35,089 bases of DNA. It comes from Acidobacteriota bacterium. GTDB lineage: Bacteria > Acidobacteriota > Terriglobia > Terriglobales > Acidobacteriaceae. Shown here piece after piece: positions 32,701-35,089 of the stretch. How positions within the stretch are numbered: the stretch's first letter is position 1; every line of letters starts with the position of its first letter. The DNA lies in NCBI GenBank assembly GCA_003225455.1, contig QIAB01000021.1:14086-49174 (forward strand). The letters are read 5' to 3'. The position numbers and the translations under genes were made by a program. The notes below the pieces were generated by a model that saw only the letters and a program-made list of their open reading frames with translations, was not told where the DNA came from and did not search any database.

Positions 32701-32865
32701 ACGTAGCGTGGTCTCAAGCGCCAACACACGGTCGCTCAAATATCGCCAGCGTTGTTGATCCTCTGCCCGTTCCTGCTTTCGTCTCCGCCGGCCCCTCCAC
32801 ACCAGGATCCATGGGCCAAACAGCACGAACAGAACTACCGCGCTGGAAAAGGCAATCTCGAACAA
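29788..32865 (-). CDS. DUF2339 giant membrane protein
   Basis: The protein has 1025 residues. The N-terminus has one helix (about 5-22), then a short coiled coil (RYLSDRVLALETTLRELK) and a Pro/Ala-rich linker (about 60-150). The hallmark of the family, LGTNWLNKLGIAILVLGVAF, follows at about 162-180. The rest is about 25 or more transmembrane helices to the C-terminus. The function of DUF2339 proteins is unknown. The start is TTG at 32865, with GAGGA about 7 bases upstream; no nearby in-frame ATG precedes the first helix. It overlaps the M48-TPR protease by 4 bases, so both are made together. A joint envelope role is an inference. Confidence 0.9.
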   Translation of the reverse strand: MFEIAFSSAVVLFVLFGPWILVWRGRRRRKQERAEDQQRWRYLSDRVLALETTLRELKSTGAAAPAEPRTPAKPVVAPKPVAEPIRPLVPEPIVTAPAVSVSSAEMGTGVRETLPARPPAAPPLPPSSMAEPSPGEAGPTFHQEAAPSLADRFKSALDLEEALGTNWLNKLGIAILVLGVAFFLAYQLKNLGPAGKVLVGIIVSAGMLGAGLWFERNDRYRILARAGIGGGWALLFFVTYAAYHVPAAHVLSSQAVDLVLMLVVAAAMVWNTLRYRSQVVTGLAFLLAFLTVTISHVSVYSLSAGVVLAAGLVVIAGRMQWFELEIFGILASYLNHYLWLRPIIEPMHGKRHPFPEFAASAGILALYWVIFRISYVLRQPQDDRKEKISTVAALLNTVLLLALFKYQSAHPEWAFWALLAIGGIETVLGQLRVTRRRRSAVVVLCTIGVILLIAAFPFRYSGTRLGVLWLLEAEALLLIGVWTRETVFRRLGALASLLVAGQMLSFDAARVLGMRMDGADVHADFRLAILFAVASAVFYANAHWVLQRWSDLFTAEFDRRLMQRLSYVASLMAFVGTWIAYPDSWTAVAWCALGLLLTLAARNFELRELTYQAHFLALAAVIRVLAINFENTTKYFGLTLRLITVSIVSISLYATSRWQTETAIREKRGRVWIYNWLALLNQAYTWSASFLLALLAWYELRSVSVAVAWVLGGLILFEVGFARRSVSLRLQAYLLFLSGFLRIFFVNLNAAGEPGEISPRVYTVVPLALAFFYAYWRLQTSQAELSESERKLKAPELMSYLGTITIASLMRFEVEADWVAAAWAALVFGLLAITWRSRLRVFLHQALLIAFAVLFRTTLHNFYQRSYFPAPLWESRKISVGTVVGLLFAALPFAFRVRKKAESSSESRVLRMLQTLGARPEQVIFFIAIGLLTVLLALEMRHGLITLSWGLEGVALFMFALWVGERSFRLSGLGLLLLCAGKILVVDVWRLSLPDRYLTLIVLGSALILVSFLYTRHREAIRQYL

Positions 32866-33196
32866 TCTAATCCTCTTGACTTAACCCTGGTTGTCTTAAC
32901 CTGGGCAAGACCAGCAAAACATTGGGGTCGGATTCTACTACCGAAGCCCTGTCTCTACCACTAAAGCAATAAACCCGCTGGAAATAAGCCGGTAAAACCC
33001 CTTGTTCTCACAATGAGAAGCCTATTACCAATGCACTAAGGCTTCAGTTACTTGCCCGTTTCGGGAACAGAACTCAGACTATCCCCCAGCACCTGACTCT
33101 CAGCAGCGACTGAGGTGTGCGCAAGATCACGCCTCCTGATGGGAGGCGGTTAGTCACCCGGGAAGGGTGCAAATTCTACCTTTAGGAGAGTACAGA
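32866..33196 (+). promoter_or_regulatory. Hairpin-rich leader of the outer-membrane protein gene
   Basis: This 331-base gap holds no gene. It contains a direct repeat TTAACC(C)TGG (about 32881 and 32896). Several hairpins follow: TTCTCA-caa-TGAGAA (33005-33019), CCCG-ttt-CGGG (about 33057-33067), CTCAG/CTGAG within CACC...GGTG (about 33089-33118), GCCTCC/GGAGGC (33131-33147) and CACCC-ggga-AGGGTG (33155-33169). AGGAGA before the ATG can partly pair with CTACCT just upstream. It looks like a structured 5' UTR; I match it to no known riboswitch class. The promoter position is not clear. Confidence 0.4.
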
Positions 33197-33715
33197 ATGC
33201 GTAAGCTTATCGGCCTGATGTTGCTCTTGGGGCTGTTTTCGTTAGCGGCGGTAGCGCAGGAGAACTATTCCAAAGCGGAAGTCTTCGGTGGCTACCAATA
33301 CACACGGTTTGATGGTGGCGTGAATGCGAACGGCTTCAACGCTGCGTTGACCGGCAACCTCAACAATTGGTTTGGCGTGGCTGCAGATTTCAGCGGCGCA
33401 TACAAAAACATAAGCGGTGTTGATACGAAGACATATACCTACACCTTTGGACCGCAGGTTGCGATGCGGCGCGGTGGCGCGTTCACTCCGTTCGCGCATG
33501 CTCTGTTCGGCGGATTCCACTCTTCGGCCACAGCTAGCGGCTTCTCGGCCAGCGACAGCGGCTTCGCCTTCATGCTGGGCGGCGGCGCGGACGTGAAGGT
33601 TGCTTCGGCTCTTTCGGTGCGCTTGCTCCAGTTCGACTGGCTCTCGCTGCACGCCAATGGCAACTCGGATAATAACAACATGCGGCTCTCGACGGGTGTG
33701 GTGTTGCACTTCTAA
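33197..33715 (+). CDS. Outer-membrane beta-barrel protein
   Basis: The protein has 172 residues. It has a clear signal peptide (RKLIGLMLLLGLFSLAAVAQ) followed by alternating strands of an eight-stranded barrel, with FGGYQYTRFDGG early and the final strand NMRLSTGVVLHF ending in Phe, as needed for barrel insertion. It belongs to the OmpA-like/opacity beta-barrel type. It probably has a structural or adhesion role in the outer membrane. The ATG at 33197 follows AGGAGA at 7 bases; an in-frame ATG at 33167 lies within the structured leader and is less likely. A strong terminator follows, so it is monocistronic. Confidence 0.9.
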   Translation: MRKLIGLMLLLGLFSLAAVAQENYSKAEVFGGYQYTRFDGGVNANGFNAALTGNLNNWFGVAADFSGAYKNISGVDTKTYTYTFGPQVAMRRGGAFTPFAHALFGGFHSSATASGFSASDSGFAFMLGGGADVKVASALSVRLLQFDWLSLHANGNSDNNNMRLSTGVVLHF

Positions 33716-33737
33716 TCGAGTCGCGCTGAAAACTGAG

Positions 33738-33762
33738 GGCGGCCGCGCAGGCCGCCTTTTTT
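33738..33762 (+). terminator. Rho-independent terminator after the beta-barrel gene
   Basis: Stem GGCGGCC (33738-33744) pairs with GGCCGCC (33750-33756) around GCGCA, and six T residues (33757-33762) follow. It is a strong, perfect 7-bp GC stem 22 bases after the stop. It may also insulate the convergent FtsK gene. Confidence 0.95.
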
Positions 33763-33787
33763 ATTGCAACCCTGTTTGTAAAGTTTC

Positions 33788-35089
33788 CTACCGCATTGAC
33801 TCTTCTACCTCAGAAATCCAATCCGGGCGCTTGAGCACCTCACGCGGTTTCGGACCATCGGCGGCTCCTACGATCCCATCACGCTCCATAAGATCGATCA
33901 GATGGGCGGCGCGGCCATAGCCAATCCGCAGCCGCCGTTGCAGGAGGGAAGTCGAGGCTTTACCGAACTCCACCACCAGCCGCACAGCGTCGTTGAACAG
34001 GGGATCGTTGTCGTCTTCTCCAAGTTCATCACCGCCCCCGGCTGATCCCGCTTCACGCTCTTCTTTCGGAGGTTCCAGGAACTTTTGCTCGTACTCGGCT
34101 GCGGCTTGGGATTTCCAGAACTCGACTACAGCGGCAATTTCCTTTTCGGTAACGAAGGGCGCGTGCAGCCTATGCACGCGGGCAGATCCCGATGGCAGAT
34201 ACAGCATATCGCCGCGTCCAAGTAGCGCTTCGGCGCCGTTGGCATCGAGAATTGTGCGGGAGTCTACTTTTGTCGCTACCCGGAAAGAAATGCGCGCAGG
34301 GAAATTAGCCTTGATCAACCCGGTAATCACGTCCACGGACGGCCGTTGCGTGGCAAGCACAAGATGAATGCCGACAGCCCGCGCCATTTGCGCCAGACGG
34401 GTTATGGATTCTTCGACGTTGCCCGCGTCGAGCATCATCAGATCGGCGAGTTCGTCGATGATGATGACAATGTAGGGAATCGGGCGTTCTTCGGAGTCTT
34501 CGGCGAACAAGCTGCGTGTTGCAACTTCGTCAAAGAGTCTGTTGTACTGATCGATATTACGCACACCCTTTTCGGCTAAAAGTTTCAGCCGGCGCTCCAT
34601 TTCACGCACGGCGTTGCGCAGCGCATTGGCCGCCAGTTTAGGCTCAGTGATAATAGGTGTGTACAGGTGCGGCACGCCTTCATAGTTGCCGAGCTCAAGC
34701 CGTTTAGGATCGACCAATACGAGGCGAACCTGATCCGGCGTGGCCTTGTACAGAATCGACATAATCATGGCGTTGATGGCCACGCTCTTGCCGGTTCCTG
34801 TCGATCCGGCAATCAGCAGGTGCGGCATGCCCGCGAGCTCGGCAGTAACGATGCGGCCGTTAATGTCTTTGCCCAGCGCCAGCGTGAGCTTTGATTTTGA
34901 TCCTATGAACTCGCTCGACTCAATGTTCTCCCGCAGCCAAATTATTTCCCGCTCACGGTTCGGGACCTGAATCCCGACAGTTGATTTACCTGCCATCCGC
35001 TCGATCAGAATGCTTTCAGCTTTGAGTGCGAGGCAGAGATCGTCGGTTAGATTGGTGATCCGGCTGTACTTGATGCCGGCCTCGGGCTT
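33788..35089 (-). CDS. ftsK: DNA translocase FtsK/SpoIIIE (C-terminal part)
   Basis: This is a septal DNA pump that clears chromosomal DNA during division. The visible 433 residues are the motor and the gamma domain; the N-terminal membrane part lies past the right edge. The frame is open to 35089 (KYSRITNLTDDLCLALKAES and then VGIQVPN are typical of the beta region). Walker A is AGSTGTGKS and Walker B is VIIIDELADLMM, followed by LATQRPSVDVITGLIKANFP. The end, VVEFGKASTSLLQRRLRIGY, is the winged-helix gamma domain that reads KOPS-like DNA sequences. An acidic Gly-rich linker precedes it. An internal ATG at 34996 is not the start. Confidence 0.95.
   Translation of the reverse strand, partial: KPEAGIKYSRITNLTDDLCLALKAESILIERMAGKSTVGIQVPNREREIIWLRENIESSEFIGSKSKLTLALGKDINGRIVTAELAGMPHLLIAGSTGTGKSVAINAMIMSILYKATPDQVRLVLVDPKRLELGNYEGVPHLYTPIITEPKLAANALRNAVREMERRLKLLAEKGVRNIDQYNRLFDEVATRSLFAEDSEERPIPYIVIIIDELADLMMLDAGNVEESITRLAQMARAVGIHLVLATQRPSVDVITGLIKANFPARISFRVATKVDSRTILDANGAEALLGRGDMLYLPSGSARVHRLHAPFVTEKEIAAVVEFWKSQAAAEYEQKFLEPPKEEREAGSAGGGDELGEDDNDPLFNDAVRLVVEFGKASTSLLQRRLRIGYGRAAHLIDLMERDGIVGAADGPKPREVLKRPDWISEVEESMR

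Noticed and set aside
33120-33196. Cobalamin riboswitch, suggested by GGGAAGGGTGCAAATTC
   Set aside because: The short GGTGCAAAT stretch matches, but the following conserved GC-rich core and ACTGT segment of the cobalamin riboswitch are absent and the ATG follows within 30 bases.
1-35089. CRISPR arrays, tRNA or rRNA genes, insertion sequences
   Set aside because: No regularly spaced repeats, cloverleaf sequences, rRNA-like stretches or transposase genes were seen.

Overview
The window is a 35 kb piece of bacterial chromosome of moderately high GC content. The gene set points to a soil-type member of the Acidobacteriota (Terriglobia-like). It includes an aa3-type oxidase operon with two subunit III genes and a small CAMCY-motif protein, a DUF2339 giant membrane protein overlapping an M48-TPR protease, a TPR-secretin and many secreted TPR or hypothetical proteins. 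Short GC-rich palindromes are scattered between and inside genes. This placement is an inference from gene content; no rRNA or tRNA gene was seen.

Layout. (1) 1-3174, minus strand: an iron-uptake operon with its promoter and a palindromic operator, then an FTR1 permease fused to a DUF2318 domain, then two MacB/FtsX-type ABC permeases; the second runs off the left edge. (2) 3193-9215, minus: a SprT-like zinc peptidase, two small secreted proteins, a TPR protein and uvrA. uvrA carries an in-frame cluster of palindromic repeats. (3) 9433-14576: an accessory-looking stretch. It holds a PhnB-like protein, an EthD-VOC fusion, a decayed HigA-like antitoxin, a frameshifted PDDEXK/Mrr-like nuclease-domain gene overlapping a large helical-repeat protein, and a small VOC protein. 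The nuclease and helical genes look like the two ends of a STAND/Avs-like protein whose NTPase core is missing. (4) 14637-19558, minus: the cytochrome c oxidase operon coxB-coxA-cox3-like-cox3-cox4-small CAMCY protein. (5) 19721-24765, plus: a secreted Ig/lectin-like protein with a clear terminator, a frameshifted secreted protein, glutamine-dependent NAD synthetase without a recognisable start codon, and a DsbA-like thioredoxin. (6) 24776-26617, minus: a TPR-secretin. (7) 26764-27989, plus: citrate synthase with its promoter. (8) 28043-32865, minus: M48-TPR protease translationally coupled to DUF2339. (9) 32866-33762: a hairpin-rich leader, an outer-membrane beta-barrel protein and a strong terminator. 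(10) 33788-35089, minus: the C-terminal two domains of FtsK/SpoIIIE, running off the right edge.

Most of the window is housekeeping (respiration, TCA cycle, NAD synthesis, DNA repair, chromosome segregation, envelope). The parts most worth a second look are the NTPase-less nuclease/helical pair at 10.9-14.0 kb, the palindromic element family (in uvrA, upstream of nadE, and between other genes), and the iron operon operator. At least three places on the plus strand (about 11,323, 21,622 and 22,175) look like single-base indels or lost starts. They may be real decay or consensus errors.
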